Below the pieces are notes generated by a model. It saw only the letters and a list, made by a program, of their open reading frames with translations, was not told the origin of the DNA and did not search any database. From Polytrichum commune (Eukaryota > Streptophyta > Polytrichopsida > Polytrichales > Polytrichaceae), in the NCBI GenBank assembly GCA_950295325.1, contig OX485809.1, positions 36,213,081 to 36,277,080 on the forward strand: a stretch of 64,000 nt of DNA. The letters run 5' to 3'. Shown one piece after another: positions 11,489-21,191 of this stretch. The first letter of the stretch is position 1. Each line of letters begins with the position of its first letter. Position numbers and translations under genes: made by a program.

Positions 11489-13447
11489 ATGCCGGAAGCA
11501 TGGGAAGAGGATCAGCGGGAACCCATCCCGATTCCGCTGAAAGCCCTCACCCCTGCAATTCCGAGGGAGGATAGAGAGCTGCAAGAGCTCGCGGAGGATC
11601 TCCGGGTCATGGGTTGTGCGGGATTGCTCTCTAAACCTTGGAACCTCAGAGCGGAAGATACCCTTCGTGAGTTTGAGTTCGAGAGAGGCAATCAGTGGTT
11701 AGGCACAAAGAGGAGGGATCCGGATACCTGGAACAGGGTCTACGGGTTTCCCAGCGGGATTGCCGAAGGGTGGGCCGGCCGCCGCGACGGCCTGTTCGCC
11801 AGAAAGTTTAGAGGGGACGCGGATCCAAAGGACGGATTCCACCCTGGGAACTGCCGGAATATTAGGGAGCGGAGAGTGTTAGAGTTTCTCCTGCCCATTC
11901 TCAACCCGGACAAGCCGAAGCGGATTAGCCTCACCATGGCTAATACGTTGTTTAGGGCAATGTCCGGAGTCCGACCGGTGAACTGGGGCCTGATCATCCA
12001 GGAGATAGTCGGACGGGCCCTCCCCCACATCGGCCGGAAACCCTCCTTCCTCTCCCCCTTCATTTTGCACCTCTACCAGCACTTCGACTGCATCTTGGCG
12101 GAGGAGGAGGACCTGCTAACGATAGCGGCGGATGAGGTCGCCTATAAGCTTCTTCCGGAAGCCGGAGACGTCGAGATGGAGACCTCCAGCGACCCCATTC
12201 TTCCGGAAGCACCTCCCTCGTCACCCGGAAGCCCACCGCCAACCGTCTCGAGGCCACTCTCTCCCCCTCCTCCTCACCATCATCCGGAAGCCGGACCCAA
12301 CTGGGAGACCACATGGCGAAATGTGGACCTATCAGCTTGGGACTTTCCGGAAAATCCTTTCAAGCGGATGCAGGAGGGGATGGAGGACCTGCAAACCCAG
12401 TACTTCCGGCTGGAGCACATCGTTCGAGGGGCGAACCAGGCTCTGGACGACTGCGGGCCCAGAAATATTCTTCGAGAGTTGGCAAAGAGGGCGGACCGGA
12501 AGGAGCTGGAGCAGGCAGTGCTCTTCAGCCGGATCCGGGAGTTGGTGGGGCACCCGGCGGAGATCATCAACAAGGCACACCTCTACGACCGGATGATGGA
12601 GTCCGGAGAGGCCGCTTCCGCTAGGCAGATCCTTCCCATCCTCGTGAAGTACTCACGGACGATGAAGGACCTCCTGGCGGAAATCCAGAGGGTGGTTCCA
12701 CCAAGCGGAACACCCCGGCGGGTACTCTATCCGGGTCCACCTGGGTCACCAACCGGAACCCTCTATGAGGTAGTTGGTGAAGTGGCCATGGTGCAGAATC
12801 CGCCGACATCTGCAGGCCCCAGCCAGCAGGGAGGCGGCTCGCAGCGGGCTAGTTCCGGGAGGGTTCCGGAACAAGTCCGTTCTCCCCAGGTGAGGAGGAA
12901 GAGTACCGGGTCGGTCCGATCCGGGAGAGGCGAGTCCCCGGTTCCGCGAAACTCGGATCGATCCCGGACTCCGGATAGGGCTAGGACGCCGATCCGGCAC
13001 CAGACTTCTGATCGGGAGGCAACTCCGAGTAGGGGCAAAGCCCCTATGACCCACGCCTCGCCATTGTCTCTGCAGGACTGCCAAATGGTCAGTCCCTTTC
13101 TTCCGCCACCCTCAAGGGCGGCCTCCAACAGGGATCCGCGGACGGCTTCGATCTCGGGCGGACGGAATCCGGAGCAGGGCACCGGAAGCGATCATTCTCC
13201 GATCCGGAGCCTCCGGATGGGGGCAGTTTCCGGAACCCCAGGGACAGTCTCCGGAACACCAGGGACCGGAACACCGCGGACCGAGATAGCAGCGGATTCG
13301 GAGGACAAGGTTGCCCCGTCTCCGAACATGAGAAGGATGCTCACGCGGCTGCAGAAGGCATCGCCGGGAGGGGGCTCATCCGCCGTCAGCGGGTTAGGCA
13401 GTCACTCAAAGGAGGGATCGGCTCCGAAGAAGCACCTCTCTTCTTAG
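11489..13447 (+). CDS. 652-aa protein carried by the LTR-like insertion; retrotransposon/plant-mobile-like, function unknown
   Basis: The frame is uninterrupted from ATG to TAG. Residues about 30-225 look globular (DTLREFEFERGNQW, DTWNRVYGFP, SLTMANTLFRAMSGVRPVNWG, PSFLSPFILHLYQHF). They loosely resemble the plant transposon-protein domains found beside plant retroelements; this is by eye only. Residues about 230-275 are Pro-rich. Residues about 290-400 are charged and probably helical (RNILRELAKRADRKELEQAV, ARQILPILVKYSRTM). The C-terminal about 230 residues are low-complexity Ser/Pro/Arg/Gly with RSRTPDRARTP-like RS repeats. I see no protease, reverse transcriptase, integrase or zinc knuckle. 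Codons are unusually rich in CCGGA, matching the noncoding parts of the element, so coding and noncoding DNA share a history. A gag-like or RNA-binding accessory role is possible but unproven. Confidence 0.65.
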   Translation: MPEAWEEDQREPIPIPLKALTPAIPREDRELQELAEDLRVMGCAGLLSKPWNLRAEDTLREFEFERGNQWLGTKRRDPDTWNRVYGFPSGIAEGWAGRRDGLFARKFRGDADPKDGFHPGNCRNIRERRVLEFLLPILNPDKPKRISLTMANTLFRAMSGVRPVNWGLIIQEIVGRALPHIGRKPSFLSPFILHLYQHFDCILAEEEDLLTIAADEVAYKLLPEAGDVEMETSSDPILPEAPPSSPGSPPPTVSRPLSPPPPHHHPEAGPNWETTWRNVDLSAWDFPENPFKRMQEGMEDLQTQYFRLEHIVRGANQALDDCGPRNILRELAKRADRKELEQAVLFSRIRELVGHPAEIINKAHLYDRMMESGEAASARQILPILVKYSRTMKDLLAEIQRVVPPSGTPRRVLYPGPPGSPTGTLYEVVGEVAMVQNPPTSAGPSQQGGGSQRASSGRVPEQVRSPQVRRKSTGSVRSGRGESPVPRNSDRSRTPDRARTPIRHQTSDREATPSRGKAPMTHASPLSLQDCQMVSPFLPPPSRAASNRDPRTASISGGRNPEQGTGSDHSPIRSLRMGAVSGTPGTVSGTPGTGTPRTEIAADSEDKVAPSPNMRRMLTRLQKASPGGGSSAVSGLGSHSKEGSAPKKHLSS

Positions 13448-13521
13448 TAGAGGAGAATAACTAGTTTAGTTAGACAGAATAGAGGTAGGCAGGTAGGACT
13501 TAGGAGTTTTTGAAGATGAGT

Positions 13522-13527
13522 AATAAA
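13522..13527 (+). terminator. AATAAA polyadenylation signal of the inserted gene
   Basis: It lies about 75 bases after the stop of the 652-codon ORF, in TAATAAAATTTT context. A single consensus hexamer is weak evidence, but the position is right. Confidence 0.4.
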
Positions 13528-13610
13528 ATTTTCCCTTGGGAGTGTCAGCGGAAAACCTGGATCTTGATCCGGGAAATCCGGGAGACCGGGTGTAGTTAGG
13601 GTTTTCCTTA

Positions 13611-13634
13611 GCGGCGGCCGCTTGGGCCGCCGCC
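13611..13634. repeat. GC-rich hairpin
   Basis: GCGGCGGCC and GGCCGCCGC form an inverted repeat with a short loop, just after the coding part of the insertion. Confidence 0.5.
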
Positions 13635-13879
13635 CTCAGTTTAGGGATTTTGAGCCTCTACTTAAGGCTGAATAAGGAGCTTGAGAAGGGTTCCTTCTCC
13701 ATTGTTGTATTGTGATTACTCCTACTCTGAATAGATGCCTTTGCTTCTCACTCCTTGACTTCTCTTTATTGATGTTTGTGTGAATGATCCGGAGATTGTT
13801 AGCGGAAGAGAGAGAGAGAGCATGAGGGATAGGAGTTCCGGATAGGACATGAGAGAAGAGACCCGGATCAGATCCGGTT

Positions 13880-14380
13880 ATTGCCTTGTAGATCCTCTCT
13901 GAGTGTAGTGGGAGGGAAACCTCACTAATCCGGTGGGTTGGGTAACGTCTAGGTGGGATAGCCGCTGGGAAGATTGGGTGAGATCCGGAAGGGATCCGGA
14001 CTTACGCCAATCTGATCTTCTGAAGAGGTCCCACCGCCCTTAGACGGACCTATCCGGATGGTGGTACGGATCGCCCAGTTAGCTCAGATTGAGTAGAATC
14101 CAAGGTAGAGGTAGCCGGACAGATCCGTCGGAAGGAGAAGGGAAGGTCCGGATTAGTAAGGATTCCGGGTTGGAGGCCACCTCCGGAGTGAAGTAGGAAG
14201 AGATCCTTATTGTTCCAGATGTCCGGGTAACATCTCGGTGAGACAGTCGTGGGAGATTAGGTAAAGGTCCGGAAGGGATCCGGACTTTACTGACCTTCCA
14301 AAGAGGTAGCCTCACTGGTGGACGGGACAATCCGGAAAGTGGTACGGGTCACCCACTCATCCCGTCGAGTCAGATCTCCG
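13880..14380. repeat. Diverged tandem duplication, about 280 bp period, in the tail of the insertion
   Basis: The block TCCGGAAGGGATCCGGACTT at about 13,985 recurs at about 14,270. Flanking landmarks also pair in order: GGGTAACGTCTAGGTGGGA with GGGTAACATCTCGGTGAGA, GAAGAGGT with CAAAGAGGT, and GTGGTACGGATCGCCCA with GTGGTACGGGTCACCCA. The two units are clearly diverged. Confidence 0.6.
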
Positions 14381-14829
14381 GTCGGAATCCGGACTCCTTT
14401 GGTCACTATGGTCCCAAGAAACAATCCGGATCTCTCTGCGTGACCTGCCAGGACGGACCTGATCAATCCGGATTGGTTGTGAGGGAGTTTCCGGATTCTA
14501 ATCTTATCAATGACGTCTTCACCGGAAGAAACCACCTATTCTAGAGAATAGGCGTAGAGGGATGAGTAAGCATTATAATTAGAACCTAGAGGTACAATCC
14601 GGAAAGGCACACTCCGAAAAAATGCTAAGAGTGTCCCCAAAAACCAAAAGTCCGGAAACTAGGGTTTCCGGAAATTTGGCTAAGGAAGAGGAAATAAGCA
14701 GGTACGGAGAGTTCTAGACCTCCTACACTTCACAGAATCCCTGGACGATACTAGGGTCATCCGGACAAAACCGGATTAGGCACTTAAAACATGCCAATCC
14801 GGATATTTTGGTGTTCGCGTGTTCCTACA

Positions 14830-14834
14830 GGGGC
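14830..14834. repeat. Right target-site duplication GGGGC
   Basis: Second copy of the 5-bp host sequence, immediately after the terminal CA of the insertion. Confidence 0.85.
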
Positions 14835-15214
14835 GGTAGAGCTGCCATGGGGAGGGGGCGGGAATCCAATCCCTGAGACATAAGGCATGAAGGAATGTGG
14901 GTACATAAACGGCATTCCATTTGGCACGTGTGGGAATCCTTGGAAGAATGGTGGTGGTGCCATGGCATGCCGTTGTGTGGTGAACTCAACGCTTGGCGCA
15001 GGAGGGAATCCGCTCGATGTGCCTACATGTTTGGGCGGACTCACGTCTCGCATTGTGCCCTGGGAGTCCATGCAAGGCAATCCCGGGAAAACAAAATGAT
15101 AATATGATAGCACGGATACTTGCAGTGATGTGAAAAATTAGAGAATAACTCAGATATACCTGGTTGAAAGTTAAAGACTTCAGGAAAACCACCCATTGTT
15201 GAAGATGAGGCAAT

Positions 15215-15420
15215 GACTGGGGAGATTTTTGAGCATCACCGGTTGCGAGCCTACTGTTTGCAAGTCCAACCGGTTACATGTTGACATCCTCCGGTTTCCC
15301 TCTATTAAATTGGGGTATATTCTATGAATTCCTCTAAAATGATCGGAAATTTTCCAGCCGTCCTCAACTTCAAATGGTGATTTCTCAAACTAAACCGGTT
15401 CATCTGTAAGTAACTGCCGA
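15215..15420 (+). mobile_element. MITE family A, shortened copy
   Basis: It shares GGGGAGATTTTTGAGCATCA, TGCAAGTCCAACCGGTTACA, ACATCCTCCGGTTT and TCTCAAACTAAACCGGTTCA with the copy at 10,023-10,333, but lacks the clear GATC ends. Confidence 0.55.
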
Positions 15421-15667
15421 GGAGGAACCTACAGAATGCCCCTCGGATTTAATCAATGACAATTCTCAGCAACGTGAATGCTTTTGTTGTTGTTTAGAGT
15501 GTCAACTCTTCATTTCAAGTTCAGTATACACATGATGCAAATTTCTTTTCATCTTCATTTGCACACTGTTCTAAGAATAACAGGTCAAGATGTTGGTAAC
15601 ATGATCAATATCCGCCAAAAACTTCCAGGCAGCACACTGTTTTTAGGGCTTTTATGTTGAGATGTCT

Positions 15668-15870
15668 AGGCATAATTAGTTGAGATCCCAGTGTATTCAA
15701 GTCCAACAGGTTACATCTTGTTGACATCTTTTGGTTTTTCTTCAAAAAAATTAGGTATACTCTCCAAATTCCTTTCAGATGATTGGTAATTTTTCTGAAG
15801 TTGTCAACTTCAACCGGTCATCTCTCAAACTCAATTGGTTCATCTGTGTTTCAAGCAGTTGATTCTCCCC
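15668..15870 (+). mobile_element. MITE family A, diverged copy
   Basis: CATAATTAGTTGAGATCCCA, AAGTCCAACAGGTTACATC, GGTATACTCTCC and CTTCAACCGGTCATCTCTCA follow in the same order as in the full-length copy. Confidence 0.45.
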
Positions 15871-16111
15871 CCGTTTATTGATCCTTCTCTCCAAAAATCT
15901 TGTGGGAACTTTTTAGAGAAAACTTCAAAACTTCAAAAATGTTGGTCTTGAAGTCAGTGATATCCTGAATTAAAGCAGGAATGCTGCATCTGACAATGTC
16001 CCTTTCAGACTGAGCTGGAGTGCTTACATGAATTGAAGTGTTGAAAGATACATTGAATGTTCACAGGTGAGTGTCCTAATTTCCAAAGTTGGCACACATT
16101 CCTCTTGGTGG

Positions 16112-16206
16112 CAGTGTTCGGGGAGATTTTTGGGCATAAGCGGTTGAAATCCTAGTATTTACAAGTCCAACCTGTTACATGTTCACATCCTCAGGTTTTC
16201 CTTTGT
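16112..16206 (+). mobile_element. MITE family A, 5' fragment
   Basis: The head CGGGGAGATTTTTGGGCATA through ACATCCTCAGGTTTTCCTTT matches family A; the second half is missing. Confidence 0.5.
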
Positions 16207-16312
16207 TCACATCCTCATGTGGCGGTGGATTTTTTAGCCACCTCGATCCCGGAGTTAACACAAGACAAAGAAGGAAAACATTAAAAAAAAAAAAACGCTC
16301 AAGCGTCGCCTT

Positions 16313-16372
16313 CTTGCTCTTCGTCGTGGTCATCCTGCTCATCGTCGAAGAGCAGGATGACCACGACGAATA
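16313..16372. repeat. Near-perfect hairpin, 24-bp arms, followed by CCACGACGA repeats
   Basis: CTCTTCGTCGTGGTCATCCT and its inverse face each other across a 9-base loop, with 23 of 24 arm positions matching. Degenerate CCACGACGA units continue to about 16,450. Frames here encode only low-complexity protein. Confidence 0.6.
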
Positions 16373-16507
16373 GCAGGATGGCGACCACGACGACCACGAC
16401 AATGAGCAGGAGGATAACCACGACGAAGAGCAGGAGGATGGCGATGGCGACAGGAGCCAGGAGCGACGCGAGGGCGGAGGGAGGCGAGTCGGGGCAGGTG
16501 GGCCTCA

Positions 16508-16590
16508 TGCCGAGGTGGCACCGGCTGCCTGCACTACCAGGTGGTTTCCCCTGGTAGGCGGGCAGTGCCGGCGGTACCTGCCACGCGGGA
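16508..16590. repeat. GC-rich inverted repeat
   Basis: GCACCGGCTGCCTGCACTACCAG pairs imperfectly with CTGGTAGGCGGGCAGTGCCGG across a short loop, and a third related segment follows at about 16,590-16,615. It may belong to the terminal region of the Harbinger element, but I could not match a full terminal inverted repeat to the left side. Confidence 0.4.
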
Positions 16591-16639
16591 CTGCCAGGCT
16601 GGTGCCGCTCGGCAGTGTGGTTGCTAGGCCCCGAGAGCG

Positions 16640-19200
16640 ACGAATGGGCAGGCCCAGGTCAAGCTGCCTGCCCCTGGTATGGTTGCGCCCTAAGCTTAGC
16701 GGCCGGTTTCGCTAGTGAGGTGGCATCGGGGATAATGTGTGGGCCCCACAAGTGGCTATTTTTCACTCCTATTGGTCGGTTTAGTGTAAAAACTTGGGGG
16801 GCATGACGTGTGAGATCACATTCTCCGTGGGTTGTGGTAACCCCGCATTAATAGTTAAGACTATTTGACCTGCAAGTCAAACCCATTGCACTAATCTTAA
16901 GAAGTGATATTTTCTATTGGTCCATACATAAGTTAGCGCATCTATCACAAGATAGGCAATAAGTCATAGCATGTACCAAGGGGATTCTTGAACAAGCCAC
17001 ATAGGCCAATGGATTCCAGATCACGTTAGCAATATTATTATTATTTTCTTTTTCATTTTTCATTTTTCATTTTTCTATACAACCCATCTCCAATTACTCT
17101 AAAAAAATTAAATGTATGAGGCAAATGAGTTATTTTTGGATGTCTTATTATGTTTCATTGCAATTAATGTGGACCATGGCATTTCTACATTTTGTTTTTG
17201 TTTTTTTTTTACCAAGAGTTGAATCTTTGACTCCGGAGGCGACAAATACATGTTGGTTGCACTAAATATATGATGTACTGTGGCATTAAAACATGGGGGA
17301 TGGGGGTTGATTCCTTGGGGAGGGTTGTACATCATGGCAATTGATGGGCATCATTGTAGGGGGGGCATTTTGATGGCCCGGACTAAATAAATGGATCATT
17401 CAATTACCTAATTATATTTTGTTGTGTTTAGGGTCCATTTAATTACTTACAACTTGGGAAGGTAGATAATTTTTAGCCCTTACTTTATTATGATAAACTA
17501 AAGTAGATTGGAAGAATGGAATCCAGAGACTAAAGACAAGTAAATTACTCAATTCTAGTGCAAGACTAAGTTATTAAGGAATGACAACATAAAACATTGA
17601 GTTTCAAATGGCAATTGCTTTTGTGTCAACGACCAAAAATCCTGAGCTTCAATATCTTAGGTTTCAAAAAATGTTGCCATTACACATTCAACGGCACAAA
17701 CAACACACAAATGCTTCATTATCAACATGAAGATGATTTATCTTACACAATATTTTATATCTAAAAAACCAAATTGGATGTTTTATGGAGGACCTTATGT
17801 TAGTTCTAGTCCAATATGGCATATTATCTCCATTATATAGTATCTCTATAAGATTTAGGATTTTTGGTATAAATAATAAAGTACACCATATCTTAGGTTG
17901 CACCAATCCAACTAAAATTTTCTAAGTCACCCTCCATGCATTCAAATTGGTGTTCTATGATACTAAAGTGGTCTTTTGTAACTTGTCATATAGCATCCCA
18001 AATGTCATATGACGCCCTCTCTAGTTGCCATCCACTAATCCCAAGCTCATTAGTGTGTATTGATGATGCATAATGTGGGCTGCACAAAATTAAATGTTAA
18101 GAGTACTCTCTCTCTCCCCTTGTCAAAGCCACGAGCTCACATGTGAACCCATAGAATGTTTACTAAGCACGACAACAATACTTAATCTTTAATTGTCCCC
18201 CCCCCCCTTCTTCTGACTAGCAATTGCAGAGTTGAATGTGATACGTGGGCTAGATAAAACCAACCTACCCAAAAAATAAAAAAATAAAAAAAAGAATCCA
18301 TTCAATTTGAAATGTAGATTTGCAGTGAGATACGTGCCATGTCATTGTTGGTTCAAGAAGCTAGGGAATGGATAATCAGATAGATATAAGGTAGAAATAC
18401 CATAAGCGGTTAACCACCCTCTAGCCATGCACTAGATCGCCGTCATAATGGTGAAGTGTCATTTCTAAAACGGATCATGGCTCGGCGGCAACTTCAATGC
18501 TTGGACACTTAGTGTAGCCAATGAGAGTCAAGTGTTAATGTACTCATGAGGTAACCGATTTAGGCGATGTTTTGTATGGAAATGCGGATTACCGTGTTGG
18601 GTGTAGGAAGAATCTACTGAACGAGTAGGGGGTTTGATAACTTTTCACTTTGAAAATTTGTAGCATTTTTTGTACGAGACAGAAAAATATAAAACAACTT
18701 GCATTCTTCATGAATCCTTCTCGCCTATCTTGGAAAATTATCTCATGATTGTCAGACCATATCTTCAATGCAAATCACCTTATTTTCACGGGTTATGGTA
18801 TTTCTACCTTAAATGCCAACTCCCAAAGGAACAAGTGTGAACGAGGAGCTTCTTCATTGGCAGACAACTTGAGATTCTCAAGTTGCCAAAGCTCGTGTGG
18901 CACTTGAGATAGATAATTGGGCATTGTGTTCGATAGCATGCAGATAGAGGCACATTTTGTTTCCACTTGTTTTGAATGTAACAACAACACACTTTATGGA
19001 ATCCAGTGTGGATAAATAAGAGAAAGAAGCTAGCATGTGAGTTTCATTCAAACATTAGCCATATCTTAAGTCAACTCCTGATGAGAAATAAAGCACCCAT
19101 TGAATGCTGAGACTTATTCACACTAATACTGAAGCTACAGCCTAGCATGTATCCATCCTCTATGGATTTAACAGAAGAAAAATTGAGAGACTTTTACATT
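16640..19200. other. Intergenic, no gene recognised
   Basis: Contains short T-rich and TTTTCA-type runs near 17,040-17,090, a C tract near 18,200 and A-rich runs near 18,280. No frame shows a family signature. Confidence 0.4.
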
Positions 19201-19201
19201 T

Positions 19202-19632
19202 TATTGGCTCTGTCTGTAGGACAGAGACTATGCATCAACTTCTTCGTTTCAAGAGCAAATTTCCTAACCACTTTGTGTTCACACTTGGACGTTTCTTGTT
19301 CTTGTTATTTTTGGTATATATATACAAGTGCTCCCTAAAATGCATAATATACCAAACATATATATACACAAGTGCTCCCTAAAATGCATTGAAAGAAATC
19401 TAGTTAACTATGGTTATTTCAGCAGTTCTTGATTATTTATTTTTAAAAATTCGGGTGATAAATGAGTAGCTTCAATCCTTGACCCGTATTTGAAAAGAAG
19501 GTGCACAAAATCCAAGAGAGGTTTGGTATAGTGAATAGCCATGGACTGGCATGAGCAAAGTAATCAACTACAATTGTAGTCTTTCATAGCAAAGGCAGAG
19601 CCTCACGGTTCTACCGTTTTCTTGTTTATAAA
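19202..19632 (+). repeat. Dispersed repeat B, copy 1 (empty site)
   Basis: From TTGGCTCTGTCTGTAGGACA to GGTTCTACCGTTTTCTTG this copy matches 44,521-45,361 closely, except that the other copy contains a 408-bp insertion after TTTCAAGA. Here TTTCAAGAGC is continuous at about 19,246. A local duplication of AAGTGCTCCCTAAAATGCAT is seen only in this copy. Confidence 0.8.
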
Positions 19633-19837
19633 GAAAAAACATGAAAGATTGATGCTTCACATTATAATGATATTGACTTCAATGAACCTAATATACTAGG
19701 ACTTGGTTGGGATGCATGATGTACCTAAATTAAAATATTTGATGTCGGATTATGCAAGAAAGAAAAACTAATCATATCTTGTTGTATTTAGCATGTGAGC
19801 AGATGGTGATTGGAGTCGTATAACTTCAAAGAAAGAA

Positions 19838-20263
19838 TTGGGTCAGACAACCCAATAAAGAATGATGCACAAGGGCTAGACAACTCATGAAGCAATTGTG
19901 CAGGGGAGGTAGACAACTCCTAATCAAAGATTTTTGTGTTGGAGTCAGACAACTCCAACTGAGAGTTAGACACCTCTTTTTGGAAGATCTTTGTGTTGGA
20001 GTTAGACAAATCCAACTAGAAGATATGTTTTGGAGTTAGACAACTACTAGCATGTGGATGCAATTCATTGGAGCTAGACAACTCTCAATGAATAAATATA
20101 GTTGGAATTAGACAATTCCAACTAGAAGAATGGATGAATGCATCAAGTTGGAATTAGATGGTTTTAACTAGAAGAACAGGTGAATGCATCAAGTTGCGAT
20201 TGGATAATTCCAAATAAAGTAATAGATGAATGCATCAAGGTGGAATTAGATAGTTCCAACTGG
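19838..20263. repeat. Array of about ten short hairpins (GTTGGAGT-TAGACA-ACTCCAAC type)
   Basis: Each unit is a small palindrome around a TAGACA/CAGACA loop, repeated at irregular spacing of about 20-45 bases. Examples are TTGGGT..ACCCAA (19,838), GTTGGAGT..ACTCCAAC (19,938), GTTGGAGT..AATCCAAC (19,995), GTTGGAATT..AATTCCAAC (20,101) and GTGGAATT..AGTTCCAAC (20,239). Substitutions in one arm are often matched in the other. Later units share the spacer GAATGCATCAAG. Confidence 0.65.
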
Positions 20264-20279
20264 TGAATTGTGACTAAGT

Positions 20280-21190
20280 CAAGAGATAGAAGATATATGG
20301 TAGAACAAAAAACAATTCTATAAATAAGGTGTGTTTACTATATGAAAAATAGAAAGTAAAAGTAGTGTTTTGGCATACAAAAGAGCTTGGAGGAGGAGAG
20401 AGGATCTTTTTGTCTTTCCTATGGTCGGGGGGTTTGAGCTCATAGCAATCACAATATTATGATCAAGTTATAATTTTTTTTATAATGTGCAAAGTTTGAA
20501 AGCTCTCAACATTGGTGTCTCATGTGCATTCATGCTCGTGCTATTCTTGCGTAGAAGAGGAACGTGACAAGATGAAATTGTGACTGATGGTGGCGTACTT
20601 AGGGTGGGTTGGGTTTCAAGGGCCACATGGTGAAATGCACAAGAAAATTCCCATGAGTCTTCAAACAATCTTCTACAATTTAACAATACATGAGCCCTAC
20701 ATACATTATATTCTACATAAGCTTAGAGTGTGCCCACCAAGCTAGGCAAATTGTTCTCCGTACCATCAATTATTTGAGCTTTACATAATAAAGCAACATC
20801 CATAACATTGTTGAGCTACATGGTGGTATTCCATTCTACATTTAGCAAATGACATGGGCCTCCACTATCTTACCCTCATGGGAAGAAACTTAGAAAACAA
20901 GAAGAAACTAATGCCGGTATGAGTAGTAGGAATATTGTGAATAGTGTCGGTATTTCCAATGATAGTGTTGCTATGAATAGTGTTTTTATGGAATAATACT
21001 AGCATGAACAATGTTTCTTGCAAATATTCTAAGGATGAACATTAATTCCCACGCATAGTGCATGAACTTAAGTAACTCCATCCATTTTTTCAAATGTAGC
21101 ATGAATGTATGAATAGTAGTAGAATATTCCACTATATTCCGGACCTTTGTGGAATATAATTGACATATTCCAAGGTCATGGAACCAACCT
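20280..21190. other. Intergenic with a diverged dispersed repeat
   Basis: About 20,860-21,020 resembles 24,820-25,025: both begin CATGGGCCTCCAC.ATCTTACC and continue with GAATAGTGTT-rich text. No gene recognised. Confidence 0.4.
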
Positions 21191-21191
21191 A

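Larger units (their letters stand above)
10876..14829 (+). mobile_element. TG...CA insertion with 5-bp TSD: candidate protein-coding solo LTR
   Basis: The 3,954-bp segment starts TGTGGGAGTCC, ends GTTCCTACA and is flanked by GGGGC on both sides. TG/CA ends with a 5-bp duplication are the hallmark of an LTR-retrotransposon integrase product. No direct LTR pair is visible: the first about 100 bases do not recur near the end and the terminal motif does not recur near the start. The simplest reading is a solo LTR left by LTR-LTR recombination, unusually long and carrying a promoter-like sequence, a 652-codon ORF and an AATAAA signal. The segment is very rich in CCGG (about 21 by eye in 14,041-14,800). 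Alternatives are a non-autonomous element mobilised by integrase, or a DNA transposon with very short inverted ends (TGTnGGA). Confidence 0.75.
9164..15071 (-). pseudogene. Harbinger second ORF (Myb/SANT-like), split by an insertion and carrying a nonsense codon
   Basis: This is the usual partner of a PIF/Harbinger transposase. Exon 1 starts at ATG 15,071 (MDSQGTMRDVSPPKH), is Pro-rich and runs to 14,835. It is interrupted by the 10,876-14,829 insertion and resumes at 10,870 in exact frame (GSSTAP then IDLSEG) once one GGGGC copy is removed. A Lys-rich patch then leads into the Myb/SANT-like domain (W-K-D-H-W-V-I-Q-L-I). Its last helices, VDNWSRLHTKL and CRKKWSAIYNDYKEDK, lie in exon 2 after an intron at 9,649-10,631 with GT-AG ends and matching phase. 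Exon 2 (9,648-9,164) has an in-frame TAG at 9,502-9,500; the same frame then continues to a coiled-coil-like tail. Insertion plus nonsense codon make a working full-length product unlikely. The 5' start is the least certain part. Confidence 0.75.

Noticed and set aside
11740-13274. Several 60-150 aa frames on either strand inside the 652-codon gene
   Set aside because: Shadows of the main frame in GC-rich sequence; no independent motif.
10876-14829. Complete LTR retrotransposon with two short LTRs
   Set aside because: The first about 100 bases do not recur near the end and the terminal CCTACA motif does not recur near the start.
16175-16557. Val/Ile-rich and Thr-rich small proteins
   Set aside because: Translation of CCACGACGA-type repeats and a hairpin.
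19838-20263. CRISPR-like array
   Set aside because: Repeats are degenerate palindromes with irregular spacing in a plant nuclear context; no cas genes.
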